64,000 nucleotides of DNA from an uncultured Alteromonadales bacterium (GCA_937864365.1 CALMJT010000039.1:24745-88744); one strand, 5' to 3'. Positions 27,608 to 36,938 are shown, numbered from the stretch's first letter. The notes: generated by a model not told the origin, from the sequence alone. A program made the numbers and translations.

Positions 27608-27991
27608 GTGCTTATTGATTCGAATTCAACAACTTGGCAGATATATATGGGTAGTGGTGCGCGTAACGGGATATTGTCTCTAACCATCAAAGATAAAGCA
27701 GTTCTTTACGCGGCGTACATGCCCTACGTACAAAATGGTGGCTTATTCATTCCAACACCAAAACCCTTTAATTTGGGTGATGAAGTGTTTATGTTATTGA
27801 ATTTAATGGATGAACCCGAAAAAATACCCGTGGCCGGAAAAGTCATCTGGATTACGCCAAAAGGTGCACAAGGCAATCGTGCAGCAGGAATTGGTGTTCA
27901 GTTTAACGACCAAGACGACGCCGCTAACCGAAAAATAGAAACCTATTTAGCCGGCGCTTTAGAGTCTGATCGAATGACTCACACAATGTAA
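27608..27991 (+). CDS. pilZ: Type IV pilus PilZ-domain protein
   Basis: Required for type IV pilus assembly in Pseudomonas. The core GILSLTIKDKAVLYAAYMPYVQNGGLFIPT and KIPVAGKVIWITPKGAQGNRAAGIGVQF is highly characteristic. The RxxxR c-di-GMP motif is absent, as in the type IV pilus PilZ subtype, which does not bind c-di-GMP. The start is uncertain: GTG at 27608 gives 127 aa, while ATG at 27647 (MGSGARNGIL) gives 114 aa and fits the family equally well. Confidence 0.92.
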   Translation: MLIDSNSTTWQIYMGSGARNGILSLTIKDKAVLYAAYMPYVQNGGLFIPTPKPFNLGDEVFMLLNLMDEPEKIPVAGKVIWITPKGAQGNRAAGIGVQFNDQDDAANRKIETYLAGALESDRMTHTM

Positions 27992-28153
27992 TCTGTTTAG
28001 AGATCTGTTTGAGTTTGTTACTGCTGTTACTCCCTTCTTTTAATAAATTAATTTGTTTCAGATCTTGTTCTTTTAGATAATAAGATCGTTGCTATTTTTT
28101 GAATAAGCAATACCTTATTTTCAAACTTTTAATTATCCTCATAGTTTTAGTTC

Positions 28154-28930
28154 ATGTTAATTGATTCCCACTGCCATCTTGATCGATTAAATCTAGCCCC
28201 TTACGGCGGCGATTTATCGAAAGCCATTGCCGCTGCGATTGATCGCGGCATTACTGAAATGCTGTGCATTTCGATCAGCTTGCAAAACAGAGCAGATGTT
28301 TTAGCGATTGCAGAGCAATACGACAGTATTTGGGCGTCTACCGGTGTTCATCCATTAGACGTGCAGTCAGGTGTTGCCTCAGTAGAAGATTTGGTCCAGT
28401 GGACTCGTCATCCCAAGGTGGTTGCTGTTGGCGAAACGGGTTTAGATTACTACTACGACACAGAAACCAAAGCGCTACAACAGGAAAGCTTTGCTATTCA
28501 CCTGCAAGCTGCTGGTCAAGAAAATATCCCTGTTGTTGTACACACGCGTTGCGCGCAAGAAGATACTCTTAACTTAATTAAAGCTCATGGTAATCTCGAA
28601 AGTGCTGGCGTATTGCATTGTTTTACAGAGACTTGGGATATGGCTTCAAAAGCCATTGATCTGAATTATTACATCTCGATTTCTGGGATTGTTACCTTCA
28701 AAAATGCCGACGATTTACGCGATGTCGTAAAAAAAATTCCCCTCGATCGTTTGTTGGTTGAAACCGACTCTCCTTATCTAGCACCAATTCCATATCGTGG
28801 TAAAAAGAACGAGCCTAAGTATGTAAAAGAGGTGGCAGAATACATCGCTGAGCTTAGAGGTGTTTCGTTTGAAGAGTTGTCTTCGATAACGTCTGAAAAT
28901 TTTAAACGTCTTTTCTCAAAGGCTGCTTAA
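28154..28930 (+). CDS. tatD: TatD-family metal-dependent DNase
   Basis: 258-aa TIM-barrel metal hydrolase of the TatD/YcfH family. Metal ligands are visible as DSHCHLDRL, VGETGLDYYYD, VVVHTRCAQED, VLHCFTE and VETDSPYLAP. It starts MLIDSHCH and follows pilZ in the usual order. A repeat element (28980-29130) begins 49 bp after its stop, in the sense orientation. Confidence 0.94.
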   Translation: MLIDSHCHLDRLNLAPYGGDLSKAIAAAIDRGITEMLCISISLQNRADVLAIAEQYDSIWASTGVHPLDVQSGVASVEDLVQWTRHPKVVAVGETGLDYYYDTETKALQQESFAIHLQAAGQENIPVVVHTRCAQEDTLNLIKAHGNLESAGVLHCFTETWDMASKAIDLNYYISISGIVTFKNADDLRDVVKKIPLDRLLVETDSPYLAPIPYRGKKNEPKYVKEVAEYIAELRGVSFEELSSITSENFKRLFSKAA

Positions 28931-28979
28931 TAGAGACAACCTGAGCCAACAAATACGTATTAAGAAGATCTAATAAATA

Positions 28980-29130
28980 GGAAACTCTGATTAACCTAGA
29001 GTTTCTCGCGACACAAGGATGTGTCGCTAATTTCAAGAACTGTAAGTAATTGAAATTGTGAAGAAATTGGAAATCACATTTTCAATTTCTGCCCTCTGAT
29101 TAAATCATGGATGAGTTAATCAGAGGTTCC
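28980..29130 (+). repeat. Dispersed hairpin element, copy A (151 bp)
   Basis: Ends are imperfect inverted repeats, GGAAACTCTGATTAA and TTAATCAGAGGTTCC. It is flanked by the direct repeat AATA (28976-28979 and 29131-29134), a probable 4-bp target duplication. Four hairpins: GAAACTCT/AGAGTTTC; GCGACACA-AGGA-TGTGTCGC (29008-29027); a 14-bp A/T-rich stem with one mismatch and loop AGAAATTGGAAA; and CCTCTGATTAA/TTAATCAGAGG with loop ATCATGGATGAG. Three loops contain GGA. It has no coding capacity. It lies between the convergent tatD and glycosyltransferase genes. Confidence 0.9.
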
Positions 29131-29146
29131 AATAGTTATATCGAAC

Positions 29147-30226
29147 CTAAAATTGCAATGAATACCTAGTGGCAAAGTTCGTTAAATCCGGTGATTGAAC
29201 ACTCTCCCATAAAGATTTTACCAGAGCAGCTCTGGTTTCTACTGTCCATTCACCTTTAGAAATCCACTCAACGATTTTCGCCGCAACGTTTGGATATTTA
29301 ATTTGTAAATTAGGCTGATTGCTTAACCATTTACTGATCACATCGGTATTGAGCTTTTCCATAACACTTCCTAAGCCCAAAACTTTTAAGGCTTCTGCGT
29401 TAGAAAGCTGCTCCATTTGCCCGTGTAATGGTTTAACCAGTACTTTTTTACCGAGCTCAAGCGCTTCACTCACTAATTCAAATCCAGCATTACAAATTAC
29501 GGCATTAGCTGACTTTAAATCGGACTTAAATCCCTCTCGGCTCAGTGGCCTTAAATGAAGGTTTCCATCATCAATTATGGAGTCAAATTCGCCGTAAAAA
29601 TAAAACTCATAGTCAGAAATAGGCCTGAGAGTATCGATTACTTTTTGTTGATCTTCAAAACCTAGATATACCAAAACTTTATTCTCGGCGACGGGTGTAT
29701 CTGAGTTTGGAATGTCTGCAATGGGGGGCAAAATCGGGTAACCAAAGTGATGCCAGTGGAGGCCTAAACCAATTTTTGCGGGCGCAAAATTACGCATAAT
29801 TCCCTTGGTGAAGAGGTTTTCGCCTTTTTTGGGAATATTAAAATCAAACGCATATTGATGGCCGACGCCAATAACGGGTTTGTTGTTACGCTTGCCTGAC
29901 CATGCCGTTATAGGCTCAAAATCCGTTAGAATTAGATCATAGTCGTCAAGATTTATTGTTTTAATATCTCTTACTAACTGACGGATACGATTTTTTTTAA
30001 CAGTGGCAATAGGGTCTATTTTTCCAGATTTATGAACAAATGTTAGACCATCCAAACATTGCCAATTATTGAAGGGCTGCATATCGAAATATTTATTTCG
30101 ATCACGTCCGCTGAACAGATAATCTACTTCAATGTTTGGAAAACTCGAAAACGCTGCTGATAGCGCTCTGGCGCGGGTGATGTGCCCATTACCGGTGCCT
30201 TGCACACCGTAGAGAATCTTCATCAA
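29147..30226 (-). CDS. MJ1255/VC2487-type glycosyltransferase-like protein
   Basis: 359-aa protein of the MJ1255/VC2487 family, distantly GT-B fold. The N-terminal KILYGVQGTGNGHITRA and the C-terminal VICNAGFELVSEALELGKKVLVKPLHGQMEQLSNA (a GlcNAc-transferase/MurG-like nucleotide-sugar region) support the assignment. The substrate is unknown. It is followed on the same strand by the upstream PAP2 gene with a 125-bp gap, so the two may act on related lipid or glycan substrates; that is inference from position only. Confidence 0.85.
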   Translation of the reverse strand: MMKILYGVQGTGNGHITRARALSAAFSSFPNIEVDYLFSGRDRNKYFDMQPFNNWQCLDGLTFVHKSGKIDPIATVKKNRIRQLVRDIKTINLDDYDLILTDFEPITAWSGKRNNKPVIGVGHQYAFDFNIPKKGENLFTKGIMRNFAPAKIGLGLHWHHFGYPILPPIADIPNSDTPVAENKVLVYLGFEDQQKVIDTLRPISDYEFYFYGEFDSIIDDGNLHLRPLSREGFKSDLKSANAVICNAGFELVSEALELGKKVLVKPLHGQMEQLSNAEALKVLGLGSVMEKLNTDVISKWLSNQPNLQIKYPNVAAKIVEWISKGEWTVETRAALVKSLWESVQSPDLTNFATRYSLQF

Positions 30227-30350
30227 TAAACCTTATATTGTACTTAAGAGAACTTTATCGCTGTGGTTGTTTTCGATTCATTCTTTGAACGTTAATCGAG
30301 AACCAGCTGGCCAAAGAGTTTCTATTGATAAACTTTGGCGGAAATTTACA

Positions 30351-30863
30351 TTAAAACGCGTTAAGAACAAGTAGCGAGCACGCACTTCCTAGCGATGCGC
30401 CAGCGACAATATCTGTTGGGAAATGCACACCGAGCATGACTCTTGATAATCCAACGGTACTGGCCCAGCAAAGTAGCAGATAATAAACGGCAGGAAAAAG
30501 GCTTCCTAAAAGAAGGGCCATCATAAAGGCTGCTGAGGTGTGCCCCGAAGGAAAGCTAAATTGATCTGACGGAATTACAAGGGATTGGAAGTTGGGTAGG
30601 GCTTGTGGTGGGCGATTACGTTTGAATCGATTCTTCAAAAAGTAGTAGGTCGAGCGTTCTATAGCAAAGGCTGCAAATACCTTTGGTAAAAAGTTGACAT
30701 AACCATAGACTGCCATAAACATAGCCGCGATTGCATAAAGCTGACCGTCGGCGGATTTAGAAACCCATCGACTTGCTTTAGAAATGCTTCGGTAATATTT
30801 AAAATTATGGCAACGTTCGAAGGTTGCTACATCAAAAGCATGAATGTTTTGCAATAGTTTCAT
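30351..30863 (-). CDS. PAP2-family membrane phosphatase
   Basis: 170-aa membrane protein with several hydrophobic segments and the full acid-phosphatase signature: KNRFKRNRPPQ (KxxxxxxRP), FPSGHTSAAF (PSGH) and SRVMLGVHFPTD (SRxxxxxHxxxD). Substrates could be undecaprenyl pyrophosphate or phosphatidic/phosphatidylglycerol phosphates. The gene is leftward and upstream of the glycosyltransferase-like gene. Confidence 0.9.
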   Translation of the reverse strand: MKLLQNIHAFDVATFERCHNFKYYRSISKASRWVSKSADGQLYAIAAMFMAVYGYVNFLPKVFAAFAIERSTYYFLKNRFKRNRPPQALPNFQSLVIPSDQFSFPSGHTSAAFMMALLLGSLFPAVYYLLLCWASTVGLSRVMLGVHFPTDIVAGASLGSACSLLVLNAF

Positions 30864-31035
30864 CAGTTTCTTCCCTAAGCTGGAAATACTCTAAAACTGA
30901 GTTATTACATTTTAATGAGCAAATTGTGGAATTATGATGACATTATGATCAATGTTATTTTCTATCTAATTTGTTCTCGGGTTTATTAGTAAAACGTTAA
31001 GTTAAATTTTCTTCAATTATTAGGTCAAATTTTTC

Positions 31036-31674
31036 ATGAATAAAACTCAAGTGGCAGAAATGCTCAACTTACAGAATCAGATCAACACAAAAGTTCATGA
31101 GGATTGGCGTAATCAACAATTTGAGTGGTATCGCGCAGTTTGGGTAGAGTGCGCTGAATTGTTGGATCACTATGGTTGGAAGTGGTGGAAAAAACAAACT
31201 CCTGACATTAAGCAAGTTCAATTAGAGTTAATTGATATTTGGCATTTTGGGTTGAGCATGATTCTCGAATTACAAGACGATATAAATACCGCCGCGGATT
31301 ATGTTGTAAGTGAGTTTCAGCAATCTTCCGCTCATGAGTCCGTAAGCACCGATTTTAAGATTTTGTTGGAGCAATTCACTGGTCAAGTTTTAACTGAAAA
31401 AACGTTTAACTTTGCGTTATTTCTACAACTATTGAATATGGTTGAACTTGATTTTGCTGAACTCTACAGAACCTATGTTGGAAAAAATGTCTTGAATCGT
31501 TTTCGCCAAGATAATGGATACCAAGATGGCAGTTACCAAAAAACTTGGAAAGGCCGTGAAGATAATGAATGGCTACAGGATATTTTGGAAGAATTAAAAC
31601 AAGAAGAGTGCGTTAATGGCGTATTTTCGGAGGTTTTATACCAAAGATTGGTCGATACCTATTCTAGACTTTAG
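31036..31674 (+). CDS. All-alpha dimeric dUTP diphosphatase
   Basis: 212-aa protein of the all-alpha NTP-pyrophosphatase superfamily, dUTPase_2 type, which hydrolyses dUTP and dUDP. It has the metal-binding helices: ECAELLDHYGWKWWKK and ELIDIWHFGLSMI (ExxE and ExxxD), with a C-terminal segment FRQDNGYQDGSYQKTWKGREDNEWL typical of this group. It is not related to the trimeric Dut enzyme. Single gene between AT-rich spacers. Confidence 0.88.
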   Translation: MNKTQVAEMLNLQNQINTKVHEDWRNQQFEWYRAVWVECAELLDHYGWKWWKKQTPDIKQVQLELIDIWHFGLSMILELQDDINTAADYVVSEFQQSSAHESVSTDFKILLEQFTGQVLTEKTFNFALFLQLLNMVELDFAELYRTYVGKNVLNRFRQDNGYQDGSYQKTWKGREDNEWLQDILEELKQEECVNGVFSEVLYQRLVDTYSRL

Positions 31675-31869
31675 TAGCAATATAGTCCGAAGCTATGTGA
31701 TAAATTGCAGGAAAAGTATCGGTTTGGGTGAAATTTTGTTCAATTCTAACAAAATTGAATAAAGCCCAATCTTTTACAGGTGAAAATTACCGCCAAATAC
31801 CTATAATTGGCGCACCTCTTCAACAGCCGCAAGCGGTTGTCAACTTCAAAACATGAATGGAGAAATACA

Positions 31870-32850
31870 GTGAAATCACCAGTACGTGTTGCCGTAACCG
31901 GCGCAGCGGGCCAAATTAGTTATTCACTTTTATTTAGAATTGCAGCTGGGGAAATGCTTGGTCCAGATCAACCTGTGATTTTACAAATGTTGGAAATTAC
32001 TCCAGCGTTAGGCGCTCTTAAAGGCGTTGCAATGGAGCTTGATGACTGTGCATTCCCATTACTTGCCGGTATGGTATGCACTGACGATGCCAATGTTGCA
32101 TTTAAAGATGCAGATTTTGCTTTGTTAGTGGGTGCTCGTCCTCGTGGTCCAGGTATGGAGCGTAAAGATCTTCTTGAAGCAAACGCTGCTATTTTCTCTG
32201 CTCAAGGCAAAGCGTTAAACGACAACGCTTCACGTGGCGTTAAAGTTCTTGTTGTTGGTAACCCAGCAAACACTAACGCTTTAATTGCTCAGCGTAATGC
32301 GCCAGACCTTAACCCACGTCAGTTCACTGCAATGACTCGCCTAGATCACAACCGTGCTCTAACTCAGCTTGCTCAAAAAACTGGCAAATCCATCAACGAT
32401 GTTAAAAACTTGGTAATCTGGGGCAACCACTCTTCAACTCAGTACCCAGACATTCACCAAACCACCGTTGACGGCACCGATGCAATGTCTTTGATCGACC
32501 AAGCATGGTATGAAGCCGACTTTATCCCAACCGTACAAAAACGCGGTGCAGCAATTATTGATGCTCGTGGTGCTTCTTCTGCTGCATCTGCTGCAAACGC
32601 TGCAATTTTCCATATGCGCGATTGGGCTCTTGGTTCTGTAGAAGGCGATTGGGTTTCTATGGGCGTTTATAGCGATGGTAGCTATGGCATCGACGAAGGT
32701 TTGATCTACTCATTCCCTTGTGTATGTAAAGATGGCGATTGGACTATTGTTCAAGGTGTTGAACTTAATGAGTTCTCTGTCGCGAAAATGAAAGCGACTG
32801 AAGATGAACTTAAAGAAGAGCGTGATGCAGTAGCTCACTTACTTCCTTAA
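31870..32850 (+). CDS. mdh: Malate dehydrogenase
   Basis: NAD-dependent malate dehydrogenase of the TCA cycle (326 aa). The GTG at 31870 is preceded by GGAGAAATACA and starts [21 protein letters not shown], matching the 326-residue proteobacterial type. The frame extends to 31807 but without a ribosome site. Motifs are [35 protein letters not shown] and [11 protein letters not shown] (catalytic His). A TATAAT at 31802-31807 may be its -10 box. A strong terminator follows. Confidence 0.96.
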   Translation: MKSPVRVAVTGAAGQISYSLLFRIAAGEMLGPDQPVILQMLEITPALGALKGVAMELDDCAFPLLAGMVCTDDANVAFKDADFALLVGARPRGPGMERKDLLEANAAIFSAQGKALNDNASRGVKVLVVGNPANTNALIAQRNAPDLNPRQFTAMTRLDHNRALTQLAQKTGKSINDVKNLVIWGNHSSTQYPDIHQTTVDGTDAMSLIDQAWYEADFIPTVQKRGAAIIDARGASSAASAANAAIFHMRDWALGSVEGDWVSMGVYSDGSYGIDEGLIYSFPCVCKDGDWTIVQGVELNEFSVAKMKATEDELKEERDAVAHLLP

Positions 32851-32874
32851 TAGTTATCTTAATTAGCTTCTCAA

Positions 32875-32904
32875 AAAGGCTCAGCATTTGCTGGGCCTTT
32901 TTTG
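32875..32904 (+). terminator. Rho-independent terminator of mdh
   Basis: Stem AAAGGCTCAGCA/TGCTGGGCCTTT (one G-T pair) with a two-base loop at 32875-32900, followed by TTTTGTTTG. It starts 24 bp after the mdh stop. Confidence 0.92.
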
Positions 32905-32952
32905 TTTGTTACGATTGAGTTATCGAATTGAAATTTGAACAAAGAGAATAAG

Positions 32953-33426
32953 ATGACATATCCTAAAATCGGTAATTTGGCCCCAGTATTTAGCTTACAG
33001 AATCAGCGAGGCGAAGAGGTTTCTTTAAAACAATTTCGTGGCGAAAAATGGGTTGTGGTTTATTTTTATCCAAAGGCATCAACGCCGGGATGTACCACCC
33101 AAGCTTGTGGACTTAGAGATATTCAAGCCGAACTTGCAGCGCGAGATGTTGTGGTGCTTGGCTTAAGCCCTGATCCTGTTTCGCGATTGGAAAAATTTGC
33201 CGATAAGCAATCGTTAAATTTTGATTTGTTGGCCGATGAAGATCATCAGATTGCAGAAAAATATGGCGTATGGCAGCTCAAAAATTTTATGGGTAAAGAA
33301 TTTATGGGTATTGTTCGTACTACGTTTATTATCGATAGTGAAGGTCGTTTGGTAAAAGTATTGGATAAATTCAAAACAAATAACCACCACGAAGTACTGT
33401 TAGAGGTGTTGTCTCAACTTCAATAG
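32953..33426 (+). CDS. bcp: Bcp/PrxQ-type peroxiredoxin
   Basis: Thioredoxin-dependent peroxidase (157 aa). I chose the ATG at 32953 with AGAGAATAAG upstream; a TTG at 32935 is less likely. The signature STPGCTTQACGLRD has the peroxidatic Cys and a resolving Cys five residues later, typical of PrxQ. The end FIIDSEGRLVKVLDKFKTNNHHEVLLEVL is family-like. Confidence 0.94.
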   Translation: MTYPKIGNLAPVFSLQNQRGEEVSLKQFRGEKWVVVYFYPKASTPGCTTQACGLRDIQAELAARDVVVLGLSPDPVSRLEKFADKQSLNFDLLADEDHQIAEKYGVWQLKNFMGKEFMGIVRTTFIIDSEGRLVKVLDKFKTNNHHEVLLEVLSQLQ

Positions 33427-34117
33427 CTATTTATCTATTGTTGAAAGTGATTGAGGATGCTGGTTCTTATTTTTGAGTAAGTATCAGCATTAAATAGAAT
33501 TTTTGTTCTCCCTTCCGCTGTTTTCTCCATTTTATTTTGTGAATTTTGTAGCAAATATAATTTTCTAAATTGGTATTACCCACTTTTAGTAATCTTTTTA
33601 AATTCCTGTTAATCCTGATTTTCTAATTAATAACGAAATAAATTTATACCCAAATACCGGGTATTATTTAGAGGTTTTATCCTCAATGTTATGCAATTTT
33701 TAAAATGCATTTGTCCTGCAAAAACATCAAAAACGGCTATGGTTAAATTATCTATTTCACAATAAAAAATGATCTTATGGGTTCTAGTTTTAAGCGTTGG
33801 CGCCTAATTTTGCATCAACTGTTTGAAGTTGCAGCTATTTGTAAAAATCTAATATTCATAAAATGAATTATAATAACACTCTGCTAATAACTATCTCTTT
33901 TTGATATATTCATCCTAATAAATTGACCTTAATTAGAATTGATATAATCATTAGCATGAATCTAATTAAGGTTGTGTCTAGCTTTTGGGTCAAATACAAC
34001 AAAATTTATAGCGATTGCTCTTGCTCACATACTTTTCTAATAGAGAATAAATGTGTTTATTTTTCAGTCTATAATGCTTCAGTGCTTAGCAGTTAAACAT
34101 GGTGGGAGAGGGTACCT
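33427..34117. other. AT-rich intergenic region before AraC-type regulator
   Basis: About 690 bp with no credible gene on either strand. It holds a perfect 11-bp inverted repeat (33927-33971, listed separately). The last 100 bp should contain the regulator's promoter. Confidence 0.6.
33927..33971. repeat. Perfect 11-bp inverted repeat upstream of the AraC-type gene
   Basis: CCTTAATTAGA (33927-33937) and its exact reverse complement TCTAATTAAGG (33961-33971) are separated by 23 bp. The centres of the arms are 34 bp apart, about three helical turns. It is 147 bp upstream of the regulator's start, so it could be an operator for a dimeric protein; this is inference. Confidence 0.55.
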
Positions 34118-35086
34118 TTGAAAAATACTGGTATCGAACTGAGTTCTCCAGATCTTCTTGTTGACTTAGATCGCTATAACTTTTCTAGTTTTGTAGACCG
34201 GTTGCGGTGCTTTGTTGAATTATTAACGCTTCCACCCTCAACGCTACGTTCATTACTGCGTTCATATATTGAAGCCGGTGCAAGAATGTTTGAGTGTGAG
34301 AACGGTTTCATTGGTCAAAGAATTGGTGGGGTTGTCCGAATCATCGCCTGTGAATCTGACATCACCAATTTGTTCGAAGGGCAGTTAATGCAAGTTAACG
34401 ACCCATTTATCTCTGCGGTTCTCGATTCAGAAGGTTCATGCCCCATTCAAAGTGATAGATTTGTCACAAATGCCGCTCACAAGGTGTCTTATAATGGAAG
34501 CAGTGTTCAAAAGTTAATTACCGAGAATCTTATTGTTCACGGTGAATTCTTTGGGATGATTTGTTTTTTCTCCACACAAAAATCCCGAAAATACAACATC
34601 GAAGATCTAGAATCCATTAGCTTGATGGCAAAAGGAGTAGCCAAAATGATTGAAGAACAAACTTCACTTCGTGAGCAAAAGTCTGAAGAAGACAGTTTTT
34701 CCACTCCCGGAGTTAAACATTTTGACGACTATCTTCTTGAAGCACGTTTACCTGAGGCCTACGGTGTTGCAGGTAAAGTGGTTGAAGTTCTGAAAACCCG
34801 AGTTGGTAAATCTCCTTTAGGGATTGGTGATGTTGCCGGAGAGCTTGGCCTTTCAAAACGGACTCTGCAACGTCGTCTCCAGCAGCAAGAAATAAGCTTT
34901 GCCGAGTTGCGAGACAAGGTTCGATTCCATTACTCAATCGATTTCCTAATTGAGCAGAATGCGAGTATTGACAGCATATCTACCGCATTAGATTTCTCTG
35001 ATCGTACCAGTTTTACAAACGCGTTTAAGCGTTGGACTGGATTGTCTCCGAGTACATTTCGTAAGCTATTCAGAGATTATGCCTAG
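34118..35086 (+). CDS. AraC-family regulator with N-terminal GAF-like domain
   Basis: 322 aa. The C-terminal ~100 residues form an AraC/XylS double helix-turn-helix (LGISDVAGELGLSKRTLQRRLQQQ-like region and the closing ALDFSDRTSFTNAFKRWTGLSPSTFRK). The N-terminal part (about 40-190) reads like a GAF sensor domain: SYIEAGARMFECENGFIG, MQVNDPFISAVL, LIVHGEFFGMICFF. The TTG start at 34118 has GGAGAG upstream. The regulated genes and ligand are unknown; neither neighbour (bcp, yajC) is an obvious target. Confidence 0.82.
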   Translation: MKNTGIELSSPDLLVDLDRYNFSSFVDRLRCFVELLTLPPSTLRSLLRSYIEAGARMFECENGFIGQRIGGVVRIIACESDITNLFEGQLMQVNDPFISAVLDSEGSCPIQSDRFVTNAAHKVSYNGSSVQKLITENLIVHGEFFGMICFFSTQKSRKYNIEDLESISLMAKGVAKMIEEQTSLREQKSEEDSFSTPGVKHFDDYLLEARLPEAYGVAGKVVEVLKTRVGKSPLGIGDVAGELGLSKRTLQRRLQQQEISFAELRDKVRFHYSIDFLIEQNASIDSISTALDFSDRTSFTNAFKRWTGLSPSTFRKLFRDYA

Positions 35087-35279
35087 TTGCATATAAAACT
35101 TCTGATGTCTGGCAGCTTATCTTTTAGTGATTGTTAGAAGACGAGCTGTTTCAGAGCATGAGTTGCTCCCACTTCTATAGCCTATTTATTAACCATACCG
35201 TATTTCAATTTGCCTTGGTTTTCAGGAAAAGTTACATTACTGCTCCATTTTAATAATGTAGATTTAGTGAGTCGTTTTA

Positions 35280-35618
35280 ATGAGCTTTTTCTTTCCTTCA
35301 GCCTTCGCGCAGTCACAAACCGCACCTGGTGAGCCGAATCAATTTATAACTTTGGCCATGTTTGGCGGAATGTTTTTGTTGATGTATTTATTCATCATCC
35401 GCCCTCAACGTAAACGTCAAAAAGAACATAAAGATCTTATCTCTTCTTTAAGTAAAGGTGATGAGGTTGTTATGGGTAGCGGCCTGTTAGCAAAAATTGT
35501 CAAGGTAGACGAGGAGTATATTACCGTCGAAGCCGCAGACAATGTTCAACTTCGCTTTCAAAGAGCCTTTGTTCACGCAGTATTGCCTAAGGGTACAATC
35601 AAGAAAGTTTCTGGTTAA
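35280..35618 (+). CDS. yajC: YajC, Sec translocon accessory subunit
   Basis: 112-aa single-span membrane protein associated with SecDF. The transmembrane segment is about 24-42 (LAMFGGMFLLMYLFII), followed by RPQRKRQKEHKDLISSLSKGDEVV, a strong YajC signature. In most gammaproteobacteria yajC is between tgt and secD; here it stands alone, between an AraC regulator and a PLP-enzyme gene. It may be a second copy. Confidence 0.93.
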   Translation: MSFFFPSAFAQSQTAPGEPNQFITLAMFGGMFLLMYLFIIRPQRKRQKEHKDLISSLSKGDEVVMGSGLLAKIVKVDEEYITVEAADNVQLRFQRAFVHAVLPKGTIKKVSG

Positions 35619-35710
35619 TTTCCTTAGTTTTTAGCGGATTCTCATGGAGTCCGCTCCCTTCTTTCTATCACGCTTATTACTCTTTCAAATCAGATAATGG
35701 ATATCTTTCC

Positions 35711-36706
35711 ATGTTCGATCAATTCCCAGAAAAAATAAATTTAGCCAATACACCAACTCCGTTGGTCTTTCTCGAAAAACTGAGCAAAAAAATCGGTGGT
35801 CCAAATATTTGGTTGAAAAGGGACGATTTTACGGGAAGTTTTTTAACTGGAAATAAAGTTAGGAAGCTCGAATACATTGTTGCTAGAGCGCTAAAGGAGG
35901 GAGCTGGCGCGTTAATAACTTGTGGTGGTATTCAGTCTAACCATTGTCGAGCAACAGCTCTTGTTTGTGCTCAATTAGGCTTGGAAGCTCACTTGGTTTT
36001 AAGAAAAGAAAATTCCTTAGAGATTGATGGCAATTATTTTCTTGATAATTTGGCCGGAGCCAAGATTCACCTCTACAGCCCACAAGAGTACTTTTCAAAT
36101 CTGGAGAATATTTTCGTAGAAATAAAAAATACGTTAAAAACTCAAGGAAAGCATTCTTATTCGATACCAACCGGAGCTAGTGATGGTGTTGGTATATGGG
36201 GTTATGTTGAGTGTGTTAAAGAGCTAAAAGCCGATTTCGAACTTCACGGTATTAATCCTGAGTATATCGTCTGCGCTACAGGGTCAGGTGGTACCCAATC
36301 TGGTTTAAGTTTAGGCTCTCATTTACTTGGTGTAGAAGCACAGACAATTGGATATGCCGTTTGTGATGACGCCAATTATTTTAATAAAAAAGCACAAAAA
36401 GATATCGAACAGTGCAATGCGCTTTATGATCTTGGTGTGTCAGTTAACACAGTTACAATCAAAACAATTGACGATTATATTGGTGCAGGTTACGCAAAAG
36501 GTTATCCCGAGCTTTATACATTTATTAAAGAAATCTGTCGGCTAGAGGGAATTGTTTTAGATCCGGTATATACGGGGAAAGCATTTTACGGTTTAGTAAA
36601 TGATATTAATTCCGGACGTTATCAAGGCGTTAAAGATATTGTCTTTATTCATACCGGTGGCGTCTACGGATTGTTTCCTTTTAGGAATGATTTTCATTTT
36701 GTATAA
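35711..36706 (+). CDS. PLP-dependent D-cysteine desulfhydrase / ACC deaminase family enzyme
   Basis: 331 aa, fold type II PLP enzyme. The cofactor lysine lies in LTGNKVRKLEYIVARALKEGA, with CGGIQSNHCRATA (substrate-binding) and CATGSGGTQSGL (phosphate-binding) motifs. It is probably D-cysteine desulfhydrase (D-Cys to pyruvate, sulfide and ammonia) rather than ACC deaminase, but discriminating residues cannot be judged here. Its neighbours to the right, a TSUP permease and cysB, suggest a sulfur-related setting; this is inference. Confidence 0.87.
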   Translation: MFDQFPEKINLANTPTPLVFLEKLSKKIGGPNIWLKRDDFTGSFLTGNKVRKLEYIVARALKEGAGALITCGGIQSNHCRATALVCAQLGLEAHLVLRKENSLEIDGNYFLDNLAGAKIHLYSPQEYFSNLENIFVEIKNTLKTQGKHSYSIPTGASDGVGIWGYVECVKELKADFELHGINPEYIVCATGSGGTQSGLSLGSHLLGVEAQTIGYAVCDDANYFNKKAQKDIEQCNALYDLGVSVNTVTIKTIDDYIGAGYAKGYPELYTFIKEICRLEGIVLDPVYTGKAFYGLVNDINSGRYQGVKDIVFIHTGGVYGLFPFRNDFHFV

Positions 36707-36938
36707 ATAATGGCGTCATTTATCGAAATGCAGTTTCGTTGAAAAAGAAAAATATTCGCTTAATGCTTATGTTCGTACTATTTTATCGAGTAAATTTAAA
36801 GAATTTTACTGTTAGTAAAAATTACTGTTAAAGCGTATTTATTTACTGACTGAGCAGTTTAAATAACAAAACCCGTTGACGAGACTACTTTTAAAATTTC
36901 GGCCTGATCTAAAAAAATATTATTTTAAACATAAAGTC

